This document shows, one piece after another, positions 44,137-51,725 of a stretch of DNA of 64,000 bases (the first letter of the stretch is position 1; every line of letters starts with the position of its first letter). The position numbers and the translations under genes were made by a program. The stretch is from the NCBI RefSeq assembly GCF_900103715.1, contig NZ_FNHL01000004.1, positions 248,001-312,000 on the forward strand, read 5' to 3'. The notes under the pieces are model-generated. The model saw nothing but the letters and a program-made list of their open reading frames with translations, was not told the origin of the DNA and did not search any database. The DNA is from Halogranum gelatinilyticum. GTDB taxonomy: Archaea; Halobacteriota; Halobacteria; Halobacteriales; Haloferacaceae.

Positions 44137-44207
44137 ACTGGTGAGACGGGAGGGAGTCAAAAGAGTGTGTGTCGTCGGAGTCTCGCGCTGGAGGCAAAGA
44201 GACGGGT

Positions 44208-44408
44208 TCAGAGCGGTGCGAGCGGCTCTTCGTAGGCCTGCAGGAGGATTTCGGTGATCTCGCTCTTGTTGTGGCTCGTCATCAGATGCACCCGTAGGTC
44301 GGTCCGCGTGCCGTGCGCGAGCTCACAGAGTGGGCACGTCGAGAGTTCCCCTCCCGTCTCCTCTGTCGGTTCGACTCCCCTCTCCTCGGTGAGTTGACTA
44401 CTCAACAT
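44208..44408 (-). CDS. Single C2H2-type zinc-finger protein
   Basis: A 66-residue protein with one finger, CPLCELAHGTRTDLRVHLMTSH, that is CxxC-12x-H-4x-H, flanked by acidic sequence. The ATG at 44408 is preferred; TATA-like aaattata (minus strand, 44441-44448) is about 33 bp upstream, predicting a nearly leaderless mRNA. Single C2H2 fingers of this type are frequent in haloarchaea and may bind DNA or RNA. No partner is nearby except the tRNA-Gly gene further upstream. Confidence 0.72.
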   Translation of the reverse strand: MLSSQLTEERGVEPTEETGGELSTCPLCELAHGTRTDLRVHLMTSHNKSEITEILLQAYEEPLAPL

Positions 44409-44582
44409 GGTCTTGAGCAAAAAATGGCCGCGAGAGGCAATATAATTTCGCCCACGTGCTAGGGAAGTGAAATGTATTCAAATCATAGACAGTTGTCGGA
44501 AGGTACAATCCTGCGAAGGCGTGGAACGAGTGGGTCGGCAAATGACCGAAGGGAACGTGCTGCTCGTCGGTTGGTTCTCGGG

Positions 44583-44722
44583 GAAATGCGCCGACCGGGA
44601 ATCGAACCGGAGCCAGACGGTCGTTCTCACTCCGCTCGAACGCTGCGACTGGCAGGGTTCGGATTCCCTGCGCATTTCGTCTCACTTCGTTCGACAGAAA
44701 TGCGCCGACCGGGAATCGAACC
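44583..44722. repeat. 26-bp partial tRNA-Gly duplicate (att-like direct repeat)
   Basis: The last 21 bases of the minus-strand tRNA-Gly gene plus 5 flanking bases (copy at 44697-44722) recur perfectly at 44583-44608, 114 bp away. The duplicated segment, gaaatgcgccgaccgggaat plus cgaacc, is the 3' half of the T arm and the 3' acceptor strand. This is the configuration left by integrases that recombine at tRNA 3' ends. The 114-bp interval carries no gene, only a small dyad (gcgcatttc/gaaatgcgc, 44671-44706). The rest of 44409-44582 shows nothing but a TATA box for the zinc-finger gene. Confidence 0.75.
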
Positions 44723-44771
44723 CGGACTAGTGGCTTGGGAAGCCACTGTCCTACCATTGGACCATCGGCGC
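44702..44771 (-). tRNA. tRNA-Gly(CCC)
   Basis: A complete cloverleaf of 70 nt on the minus strand. Acceptor stem gcgccga/tcggcgc, D stem gtcc/ggac with a 7-base loop, anticodon stem gtggc/gccac with loop ttcccaa (anticodon CCC), a 4-base variable loop, and T stem ccggg/cccgg with loop ttcgatt. The anticodon reads GGG glycine codons. CCA is not encoded. The 3' end is partly duplicated 114 bp downstream. Confidence 0.95.
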
Positions 44772-44948
44772 GCTCGTTGTCACGCTCCGAGACTCACCTC
44801 ACAGCGTTCGGTGACCCATCGGTGCTCGGCGCACCACAGCCTACCCCGGCCCGTCACTTGAATATAGCGTTTCTCCGGAATGGACACGTGTCCAACTTCC
44901 GCGAGTCGAAAGGTGGCTATTAGTCCTCGCGCTCCGAAGAACGCTGTA

Positions 44949-45782
44949 ATGAGCGACCACCAGTCCGTCGTCTCCGACGCCGCACCACTCGACCTCCGGC
45001 TCTCGGAGGCAGAACTCGAAGCCACTCGCGACCATCTCGTCTCGTTTATCCGCGACACCGTCGAGAACGCCGGTGCCGACGGTGCCGCGCTCGGTCTCTC
45101 CGGCGGCATCGACAGCACGCTGACGGCCTATCTCACCGTCGAGGCACTCGGCGAGGACGGTCTGCACGGACTCGTCATGCCGAGCGAGGTCAACACCGAC
45201 GGCAACATGAGCGACGCCGAGCGCGTCGCCCAGGAACTGGGCATCGAGTACGACGTCATCGAGATCAACCCCATCGTCGACGCCTTCTTCGAGGCCTATC
45301 CGGAGGGCAAAGACGACCAGATGGCTGCGGGCAACGTCCGCGTCCGCTCGCGGGCCGTCGTGAACTACTTCGTCGCCAACCACGAGAACCGCATCGTCCT
45401 CGGGACCGGAAACCGGAGCGAGGCGATGACGGGCTACTTCACGAAGTACGGCGACCAGGCGGTTGACTGCAACCCCATCGGGACCCTCTACAAACAGCAA
45501 GTCCGGCAACTCGCCAGCCACGTCGGCGTCCCCGACGACCTCGTCATGAAGACGCCCTCCGCCGAGATGTGGCTGGGCCAGACCGACGAGGAGGAGATGG
45601 GCCTGACCTACGACACGCTCGACGCGGTGCTCGCACTCCACGTCGACGGGCCGCTGTCGACGTCGGCGACGGTCCGCGAACTCGATGTCACCGAAGAACA
45701 GGTCGCCCGCGTCGACGAACTCGTCGCCACGAGCGAACACAAGCGCCATATGCCGCCCGCACCCGAATCGCTGGACCTCTGA
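44949..45782 (+). CDS. nadE: NH3-dependent NAD+ synthetase
   Basis: A 277-residue enzyme that amidates nicotinic acid adenine dinucleotide to NAD+. The PP-loop is LSGGIDST (50-57). Further family blocks: HGLVMPSEVNTDGNMSDAERVAQELG, RVRSRAVVNYFVANHENRIVLGTGNRSEAMTGYFTKYGDQAVDCNPIGTLYKQQVRQLA and KTPSAEMWLGQTDEEEMGLTYDTLD. The length lacks a glutaminase domain, so free ammonia is the donor. The ATG at 44949 (MSDHQSVVSD) is preferred to a start 23 codons upstream. It is convergent with a crotonase gene. Confidence 0.95.
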   Translation: MSDHQSVVSDAAPLDLRLSEAELEATRDHLVSFIRDTVENAGADGAALGLSGGIDSTLTAYLTVEALGEDGLHGLVMPSEVNTDGNMSDAERVAQELGIEYDVIEINPIVDAFFEAYPEGKDDQMAAGNVRVRSRAVVNYFVANHENRIVLGTGNRSEAMTGYFTKYGDQAVDCNPIGTLYKQQVRQLASHVGVPDDLVMKTPSAEMWLGQTDEEEMGLTYDTLDAVLALHVDGPLSTSATVRELDVTEEQVARVDELVATSEHKRHMPPAPESLDL

Positions 45783-45817
45783 ACACTACGGCCACGACCA
45801 CGACCGCACAACCGACG

Positions 45818-46516
45818 CTACTTCTTCTCGCGGTCGGCCGCGATGTCGGCAGCGTAGGCCTTGACCAGCCGGTCGAACGCAGCCGCCTCGGCCGCCTCCT
45901 GCTCCTCTCGTGGACGGTCGTCACGCATCCGTGCTTTGACCACCCGGAGTGCGTCGGCTTTGTTGGCCGCGACCTCCTCGGCGACGGCCTTCGGGTCGTC
46001 GACGACCCGCGAGACGAGTCCGAGACGGTTCGCCTCCGCGGCGTCGACGACACGGCCCGAGAGCGCGAAGTCGAGCGCGTCGCCCTCCCGCAGGACTCGC
46101 GAGAGCCGGACCGTCCCACCCCAGGCACCGAACAGGCCGAACTTCACGCCCGGCTCGGCGAACGTCGCGTCCGGGGACGCGACCCGGATGTCGCAGGCGA
46201 GGGCGAGTTCGACGCCGCCGCCGCGGGCCGCCCCGTCGATTCCGGCGACGACGACGCTCGCCGAGTCCTGCAGTGCGTCGGCGACGCGTTGGCCGTGGCG
46301 GGCGAACGCCGCGGGGTCGTCGAGGGCGGCGACGGTGTCGAGATCCGCGCCCGCACAGAAGGCGTCGCCCGCGCCGTGGAGGTAGACCACCGACGCGTCG
46401 GTGTCGGTGACGGCAGCCTCCAGTGCGTCGAGTTCGTCGGGCCGGAGGGCGTTGCGTCGCTCGGGTCGGTCGATGGTGACGACCCGAAGCACTCCCTCGT
46501 CTGTCGTGCGAATCAC
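45818..46516 (-). CDS. Enoyl-CoA hydratase/isomerase (crotonase) family protein
   Basis: A 232-residue crotonase. Oxyanion-hole blocks are GDAFCAGADLDTV and ARGGGVELALACDIRVAS; the latter keeps the first catalytic glutamate (GGGVE, Glu144 in rat hydratase). The second catalytic glutamate (FGQPE in hydratases) is replaced: the stretch reads FAEPGVKFGLFGAWGG, with Gly in its place. A classical hydratase activity is therefore doubtful; isomerase or another reaction is more likely. The start is a GTG at 46516 (VIRTTDEGVLRVVTIDRPERRNAL); the ATG of a longer frame gives a basic leader. It is divergent from the next gene. Confidence 0.85.
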   Translation of the reverse strand: MIRTTDEGVLRVVTIDRPERRNALRPDELDALEAAVTDTDASVVYLHGAGDAFCAGADLDTVAALDDPAAFARHGQRVADALQDSASVVVAGIDGAARGGGVELALACDIRVASPDATFAEPGVKFGLFGAWGGTVRLSRVLREGDALDFALSGRVVDAAEANRLGLVSRVVDDPKAVAEEVAANKADALRVVKARMRDDRPREEQEAAEAAAFDRLVKAYAADIAADREKK

Positions 46517-46576
46517 GACCCCACGTGTCGCCCACTTTCCAAAGGTCTTTGCCCTTGCCGTCGCTAGACGACTCCA

Positions 46577-47239
46577 ATGGAAGATGCCGTGCGGGCCCGC
46601 GATGCCGCGCGCGAGGCGCTCGCCGATATCGAACCCGAAGAGCTCCATGCGGTGCTCGACGGGCGACTCGTCGAGACCTCCATGACGCCGGGTGTCCTCA
46701 CCCTGACGAGCGCGCGGGCACTGGACCCCGTGGTCGACCTCGACACGATCGCCGAGCGGGCCGCTGGAGTCCAACTCATCTACGAAGGACTCCGTCTCAC
46801 TCGGACGCTGGCGCACGACGAGCCGTGGCTCGCTGCCGCCGACCTCGACGCCGACCTCGATGCTGACCTCGACATCCTCGCAGCCGACGTGCTCGTCTCC
46901 CGCGGCTTCTACCTCCTTGCCCGGACGGAGGCCGCCGCCGAACGCGCCGTCGAGACGGTCCGTGCCTTCGGCCGCGACCAGACTCGCCGCGAGTCCACGG
47001 ACGAGAACGCCGACCTCGACCGCAATCTCGAAGCCGACATCTTCGAACTCGCCGTCGTCGCCGGGACGACCGCCGTCGGCGGCGAGACGCCGAACGCTCT
47101 CTTGGAGTACGCCGCCGGTCTCGCTCGCGACTACGACGGCGAGCTACCACCGGCGGCGGTGGTGCTCCCCGAGACGACCGCCGACCGGATCGCCTCGCTC
47201 TCGGGCGACGACCGCGTCACCTCCGTCTCGGACCGGTAG
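46577..47239 (+). CDS. DUF7114-like protein, possible degenerate polyprenyl synthase
   Basis: A 220-residue all-helical acidic protein starting MEDAVRARDAAREALADIEPEEL. The middle (ADLDADLDADLDILAADVLVSRGFYLLARTEA) recalls the helix before and after the GD-x-LL-x-RAF stretch of trans-isoprenyl diphosphate synthases, but no DDxxD metal motif is present, so enzyme activity is unlikely. From memory this family is DUF7114; the fold assignment is an inference. It is divergent from the crotonase gene across 60 bp. Confidence 0.65.
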   Translation: MEDAVRARDAAREALADIEPEELHAVLDGRLVETSMTPGVLTLTSARALDPVVDLDTIAERAAGVQLIYEGLRLTRTLAHDEPWLAAADLDADLDADLDILAADVLVSRGFYLLARTEAAAERAVETVRAFGRDQTRRESTDENADLDRNLEADIFELAVVAGTTAVGGETPNALLEYAAGLARDYDGELPPAAVVLPETTADRIASLSGDDRVTSVSDR

Positions 47240-47345
47240 GTGAATGAGTCAGTTCGTGCCGATGCTTCACTCCCGCCGAGTGTCGACGACGGCGCGGGGG
47301 ATGGTACGACACCGCACGGCACTCTCGACGCGTTTTCACCAGATT

Positions 47346-47353
47346 CTTATATA
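47346..47353 (+). promoter_or_regulatory. TATA box of the tRNA-Thr gene
   Basis: The sequence cttatata at 47346-47353 fits the archaeal TATA consensus and lies about 53 bp upstream of the mature tRNA-Thr 5' end, leaving room for a 25-bp spacing to the transcription start and a short 5' leader removed by RNase P. Confidence 0.7.
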
Positions 47354-47405
47354 CCACCGAAGTAGAACTGGATGCGTAACAGCGCGTGCGGGAACACCGC
47401 AACGT

Positions 47406-47476
47406 GCCTGGGTAGCTTAGCGGTAAAGCGCGTCCTTGGTAAGGACGAGAGCCCGGGTTCAAATCCCGGCCTAGGC
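47406..47476 (+). tRNA. tRNA-Thr(GGT)
   Basis: A 71-nt cloverleaf. Acceptor stem gcctggg/cctaggc (one G-T pair), D stem gctt/aagc with loop agcggta, anticodon stem cgtcc/ggacg with loop ttggtaa (anticodon GGT), variable loop agagc, T stem ccggg/cccgg with loop ttcaaat. The anticodon decodes ACC and ACT threonine codons. No CCA is encoded. A TATA box is upstream, and a hairpin (tgcctc/gaggca at 47485-47506) followed by a T-rich tract is a likely terminator. An accessory region follows. Confidence 0.95.
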
Positions 47477-48084
47477 TTCTCTTGTGCCTCAAGCCTTCTA
47501 GAGGCATTTCTTATTTGGGCATTATGTAGTCAACCAATCCAAGAAAGGTCGTTCCGACTTGTTGATTGGATGGTGCTGACTGGACATCTATCCTCCAACC
47601 GGCGACACGACGACCACGTCACCCACCTTCGGAAACAAACGAAGTTATGCTGCTGAATGCACCCGCTAAGTTCAGCACGCCACTTCCATCATCTTTTGAG
47701 GATTTCAACAAGCCAATCACAACGACGGAGAGAGTGTGAGAACCGCCGAAAAAGAATATTATCTGCATTCGGCAGTTCACTCCGAGTGTACACTCCCTCC
47801 TTCCACCCGCAATAATAGTATAGTAAAGAATCAACCCCACCCGAGTGTGCGAAACCGGACACCACCGACACGCAGCGATTGAATCCACTGAGTGCAACAA
47901 CAGCCCATCTCACCCACTCACTGGAGCAGAACTGTCCAACACGATGCAGACACCAAACCCCAACAACGACGCCGTCAATTGAACACTCGGTTGCCGTCCT
48001 GCTTTGCAGTGAGACCAACCTCCAACAGTGTGTGACAAGAGCTGTCGCTCAGTTTTATTGTCATCATCTTCGAAGTTCAGATGT
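47477..48084. other. AT-richer gene-poor region downstream of tRNA-Thr
   Basis: These 608 bp are visibly AT-richer than the window and I find no convincing gene. Two overlapping minus-strand frames (about 47619-47900 and 47689-48018) have cysteine- and tryptophan-rich, non-acidic translations unlike haloarchaeal proteins. A tRNA-Thr 3'-end duplicate is not found here. The last 100 bp hold the upstream region of the Usp gene at 48085. The composition and position after a tRNA suggest remnants of an integrated element. Confidence 0.55.
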
Positions 48085-48534
48085 ATGTACGACCGAATCT
48101 TGCTTTCGACGGACGGGACAGTCGCCTCCACAGAGGCTGAGAGTCATGCACTGACTCTCGCAGCCGCGCACGATGCTACCCTTCACGTGCTCTACGTCGT
48201 CGACGAAGATGTCGTAACTGCGTACAGCGGTGACGAATACGTCGACGAAGCTGAGGGTCCCGAACATGGGCTCGAAGAACTCGGCGAGGAGACGCTGTCG
48301 GACCTCCGTGGTCGCGCTTCCGAGGCAGGCGTTGAGATCGAGACAGTGATGGAGCATGGCCACCCCGCTGAGACGATCGTCGGGTACGCAGACGAGATCG
48401 ATGCGGACGTGCTCGTCCTCGGGACCAAACGGCGACCGGACGAATATCGTGCCCTACTCGGTAGTGTCACGGACAGAGTCCTCCGGTTGACGACCCGGCC
48501 AGCAACCGTGGTCAAAACTGAAGTCAAAGAGTAG
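48085..48534 (+). CDS. Universal stress protein (UspA family), divergent member
   Basis: A 149-residue Usp domain starting MYDRILLSTDGTVASTEAESHAL. Unlike the other two Usp proteins of the window its ATP-binding loop is degenerate: GTKRRPDEYRALLGSVTDRV, where the second glycine of G-2x-G is Arg. An acidic insertion (YVDEAEGPEHGLEEL) lies in the middle. It may not bind ATP, as in UspA-proper types. It stands between tRNA-Thr and the convergent polB gene. Confidence 0.88.
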   Translation: MYDRILLSTDGTVASTEAESHALTLAAAHDATLHVLYVVDEDVVTAYSGDEYVDEAEGPEHGLEELGEETLSDLRGRASEAGVEIETVMEHGHPAETIVGYADEIDADVLVLGTKRRPDEYRALLGSVTDRVLRLTTRPATVVKTEVKE

Positions 48535-48614
48535 CTGTCGCGCGGTCACAGCGACGGTACGGCGGACTCAAACTGGTAGTTTCGAGGGAGTATGACCGGT
48601 TTTTGGACGCACTA

Positions 48615-50714
48615 CTAGAACGCTTGCAGTGAGACATCCTTGTGGTCAGCAAGATACTGCTCGACGTCTCCCTCTCGCCACCCAAGCGGAGAAAGAACGC
48701 TCTCAGCGGCCCGAAGCAGTTGAGCACGATAGAAGTCGACATCATACTCGTCCAAGCCCTCGGAGGCGAGCGCAACGCGATCGGATGATTGCTTGCTGTC
48801 GTCGACGACGACGTACTCGACATCCTGTCCCGGAGAGCGCGTCAGTCCCCGATTCTCTACTCGCTCAAGTGCGGCAACGTTCCGGGTCGACTGCGTGTAG
48901 TCGTCGAGCGGCTTCGATACGCGGTTCTTGACCACGAGGTCTTCGACATCAACTTCTCCTGTCTGGATCTTCTGAATCCAGCGTTTCAGTCGCTCACAGA
49001 CCCCCTTTATATCCCGGTGCTCGTCGAGTGCCGCAATCAGGTCCTTCTGCGCGTCCTCGATGAACTGAGGTGTGCTCCGTTGGCGGCACTCGATACCTCT
49101 GAACTTGTAGTCGTCGTCGCCGTCAACCTTACCGAAATACTTCGTTAGGGCACCCGCTTCGGAATTTCGCATCGGGACGAACGCAACCCAATCGTAGTGA
49201 GCCTCGTGCTCTAACCGGATGTCAACAGCTTCCGTGACCGTCGCTGCCAGTTCATCGAGCGGCGTCTGCTCTTCACCCGCCTCGGGTGTCACCCAGACAG
49301 AGTCGACGATCCCGTGGACGACGCGCCACCCGTGAGCTTCGAGCGTCTGCTTCGTGTCGAGCAGTATCTCACGGGCGAAGGCGTTGATGGCCTCATGACA
49401 TTCGATACGGCCGAACTTCGCGTTCGAGAAGCCCTGATACCCGAAGCAAGAGACGAGAATCCACTTGATGGCACTGGATTGTCCTTCCAACTCTGCGGCT
49501 CGCTCGGGGTCGTTGGTCTCGCAGAGTTCCTGCTTGATCGCATCACGGTCAGCAATGAGCGGCCCCAGAACGGCCGGCAGATACCCACGTTCGTCGCAGA
49601 TACAGTAGCCGAGACCGGGAACATCGTCACGACCGGCATGGCAGTCGCACCGAATCTTCTCGGGACTCACGTTGCGCGTGACGATGATGTTCGGATAGAG
49701 CGACGAGAAGTCTAGCTCGTGGACGTCCTCATGGACGCCGACGTCGGGAGCAAAGGTGAACCCACCCCGATCAGCTTCGTGGAGCTGGCGCATCGTCTTG
49801 AACTGCTCGTGACGCCACGAATGCCACGGGACCAACACCCCACGTCGACGAGCCTCTCGAATCTGAATCGCGGTGAGGATGTTGCCGATAGAGGCCCACG
49901 CGAGTTCTTGCAGTGGTTTCCCTGACTGCTCGATGAGGTAGAGACAGCCATCAAGGTTCGACTGCGACCAGAAGAACGTGTTCGAGCGGTCGATGATGGC
50001 CCGTCCGGGTAGGTTGTATCGCGCTGGAGAGTGGCCGACTTGGCCATAGCTCGCATAGGTAGAGTCACCAGCGAGCTGTTGCCAGCCGGGGAGTCGTCCG
50101 AGTTGGAACTCATCGAGGTCGAGCCGGTCAGCTGCCCGGTACAGTACCGGGACGACCTCGCTGGTGTTCAGCATCAATACGTCCGGGTCTTCTGCGTCGA
50201 CGATTCGGTCGAGGTCGGTGAGTACCGTCTCCGGGTCTCCTGTGAGTGGTTCGTCGTCGACGACGACCTCAGTAGGTTGCTCGGACGCCAACACTTCCTC
50301 GTCGACGGTGAGTTCCAGCACAGTCGGCTTCCGAGCCGGGGTCGGGGAGATACCCTGCTCCAGACAGTACCGGAACTCGCGTGAGAAGTCGACGTTGTAG
50401 AGCCGATAGTCACCCGGTGCGCCCCAGCCAGCGATCTCGTGGGCGAGTGTGGTCACGGCATCCAGGCTGTCGACGTCGACACGAAGAACCGGGCTGGGAT
50501 CGTGGCGGAAGCTGACGCGCTCCTCAACACGCCTGGCGTGGGTGACGTTCGGATGCTCTCGGAGCGTCGCATAGACCTCTGGAAGGTCTTTCCCTCCGTG
50601 AACGGAGACGTACAGCGTCGGGGTGTACGACTGGGTGCGCTCGTGCGTAACGCCGTCCTCGGTGAGCGTCCACTCAACGACGTCACCGTCGAGGTAGTCG
50701 ACTTTGAACGGCAT
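48615..50714 (-). CDS. polB: Divergent B-family DNA polymerase, likely exonuclease-deficient
   Basis: A 699-residue B-family polymerase, shorter than replicative archaeal PolB. Motif A is intact (ELDFSSLYPNI, Asp335). Motif B is KWILVSCFGY (417-426), with Ser-Cys in place of Asn-Ser. Motif C reads HGIVDS (467-472) instead of YGDTDS, keeping the second Asp (471) but not the first. A KY pair (525-526) remains. The three exonuclease motifs are not recognisable: Exo I reads VLELTVDEE (132-140) without DxE, and Exo II reads LNTSEVVPV. This resembles the archaeal PolB2 group. It is the last gene of an operon after the 89-residue and RadA-like genes (6-bp gap). Confidence 0.9.
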   Translation of the reverse strand: MPFKVDYLDGDVVEWTLTEDGVTHERTQSYTPTLYVSVHGGKDLPEVYATLREHPNVTHARRVEERVSFRHDPSPVLRVDVDSLDAVTTLAHEIAGWGAPGDYRLYNVDFSREFRYCLEQGISPTPARKPTVLELTVDEEVLASEQPTEVVVDDEPLTGDPETVLTDLDRIVDAEDPDVLMLNTSEVVPVLYRAADRLDLDEFQLGRLPGWQQLAGDSTYASYGQVGHSPARYNLPGRAIIDRSNTFFWSQSNLDGCLYLIEQSGKPLQELAWASIGNILTAIQIREARRRGVLVPWHSWRHEQFKTMRQLHEADRGGFTFAPDVGVHEDVHELDFSSLYPNIIVTRNVSPEKIRCDCHAGRDDVPGLGYCICDERGYLPAVLGPLIADRDAIKQELCETNDPERAAELEGQSSAIKWILVSCFGYQGFSNAKFGRIECHEAINAFAREILLDTKQTLEAHGWRVVHGIVDSVWVTPEAGEEQTPLDELAATVTEAVDIRLEHEAHYDWVAFVPMRNSEAGALTKYFGKVDGDDDYKFRGIECRQRSTPQFIEDAQKDLIAALDEHRDIKGVCERLKRWIQKIQTGEVDVEDLVVKNRVSKPLDDYTQSTRNVAALERVENRGLTRSPGQDVEYVVVDDSKQSSDRVALASEGLDEYDVDFYRAQLLRAAESVLSPLGWREGDVEQYLADHKDVSLQAF

Positions 50715-50720
50715 GGCTGC

Positions 50721-50990
50721 TCACCGCATCGTTTGCGAGATGGCGAGTTCCTCGACTGTCCGTTCCAGGTCAGCGATGCGTCGTTCGTGTTCGACGAGAA
50801 TCGACATCAGGAGCGGTATCTCGACCGACTGGTGGTTGAGATAGCCAGCTGCATCAGCGTGTGCACGCCCATGTTCGAACAGCCGATCGAAATGTTCTCC
50901 GTCGTGCTTGCGAAGGGCGCGGCGGTACGAGGACCACCGTTCCTCGGTCCCCCGAAGCATATCGCGGTACGTCGGATTAGTGCGACCCAA
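50721..50990 (-). CDS. Small helical protein of the polymerase operon
   Basis: An 89-residue charged, mostly helical protein starting MGRTNPTYRDMLRGTEERWSSYRRALRKHDGEHFDRLFEHGRAH. The C-terminal part (MSILVEHERRIADLERTVEELAISQTM) has heptad spacing and is probably a coiled coil. Its start overlaps the 3' end of the RadA-like gene by 14 bp, and its stop lies 6 bp before polB, so it is firmly in the operon. I recall this MGRTNPTYRD type as a haloarchaeal family found beside PolB; function is unknown. It could be an adaptor linking the polymerase to partners. Confidence 0.82.
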   Translation of the reverse strand: MGRTNPTYRDMLRGTEERWSSYRRALRKHDGEHFDRLFEHGRAHADAAGYLNHQSVEIPLLMSILVEHERRIADLERTVEELAISQTMR

Positions 50991-51654
50991 CGGTACTCAC
51001 CTCCGGAGTCGTCGCCGTCGAAAGAGCCGGGTGCCGTTCGGTGAGCACACGCTGCCAGAAGGCAAGCGTCGTCTGGACGAGTCCCCCGTCGACCGGGTAG
51101 ACGAGCGTCTCGAACTCCTCACCGGCGAAGCGGGGCCCGAACTTCGTCATCTCACAGCTGACCGTGTGTTCGGCAGCCGAGCGCAGCGGGGCAGTCAACG
51201 AGTCAGCCCGATACTGGGTCACGACGACTGGGACGTCGTACTCGTCGACGACATCGCCGACGAGGTTGAGGCCCGCAGTCATCATTCGCTTTCCTTCGCT
51301 ACGCCGGACGTCGTCACCGCGGTAGAACGCGTCGAACGACGGGAGGACGACGAGAGAGGTGTCGTTGTCGACTTCGTCGGCGAGGTCGCGTAAGAGGCTC
51401 TGGTGTTGCCACGGCGTGAACGCTCGGGCGACGTGAATCCGTTCGAGCGTCCGCATACTTGGAGCGACCTGTGCGAGTGTGCGGGTCGTACTGTTGCCCT
51501 TTGCGTCGACCCAAACAGCCGATCCGTCAGCAACGAGGATGTGGTCGAGCACGAGCGACTGCAACGCGCCCGTGAGACGGTCGTCCGAATCGAGCAGCGT
51601 CAGCCCCGAATCGAGTGTCGGGAGTGCTGGCGTGTCAGGCGGTCTGTGGTTCAT
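50977..51654 (-). CDS. RadA/RecA-like protein lacking Walker A
   Basis: A 225-residue protein that matches RadA/Rad51-superfamily sequence but without a P-loop. IHVARAFTPWQHQSLL (73-88) resembles the IHVARAFNSNHQMLL block of RadA, TSLVVLPSFDAFYR (99-112) sits where Walker B does, and VPVVVTQYRADS (141-152) resembles the loop leading to the N/Q strand. The N-terminal stretch GLTLLDSDDRLTGALQSLVLDHIL (17-40) occupies the Walker A position but has no GxxxxGK[ST]. The ATG at 51654 (MNHRPPDTPALP) is preferred over one six codons earlier. It is the first gene of the operon ending in polB, and is preceded by a repeated regulatory element. Confidence 0.82.
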   Translation of the reverse strand: MNHRPPDTPALPTLDSGLTLLDSDDRLTGALQSLVLDHILVADGSAVWVDAKGNSTTRTLAQVAPSMRTLERIHVARAFTPWQHQSLLRDLADEVDNDTSLVVLPSFDAFYRGDDVRRSEGKRMMTAGLNLVGDVVDEYDVPVVVTQYRADSLTAPLRSAAEHTVSCEMTKFGPRFAGEEFETLVYPVDGGLVQTTLAFWQRVLTERHPALSTATTPEVSTVGSH

Positions 51655-51702
51655 CACAGAGACACCGTTCACCGGAGAGACACATAGGCAAGGGCGAGCA
51701 GC

Positions 51703-51719
51703 TTCCGATTCTTCCGATA
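51703..51719 (-). promoter_or_regulatory. Shared double motif upstream of the RadA-like/polB operon
   Basis: On the plus strand the site reads TTCCGATTCTTCCGATA, two 8-bp half-sites 9 bp apart. It ends 48 bp upstream of the ATG at 51654. A TATA-like gcctatgtg follows between it and the start. The same arrangement occurs upstream of the orc gene at 52773-52789, suggesting a common operator bound by one factor. Confidence 0.65.
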
Positions 51720-51725
51720 GCGGGT

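Noticed and set aside
44472-44861. Frame of 129 codons through the tRNA-Gly gene and its duplicate
   Set aside because: The repeated RRPGIEP peptide is the translation of the antisense of a tRNA T arm, a known annotation artefact.
47619-48018. Two minus-strand frames after tRNA-Thr
   Set aside because: Cys/Trp-rich, non-acidic translations with no start signal; probably non-coding AT-rich DNA.
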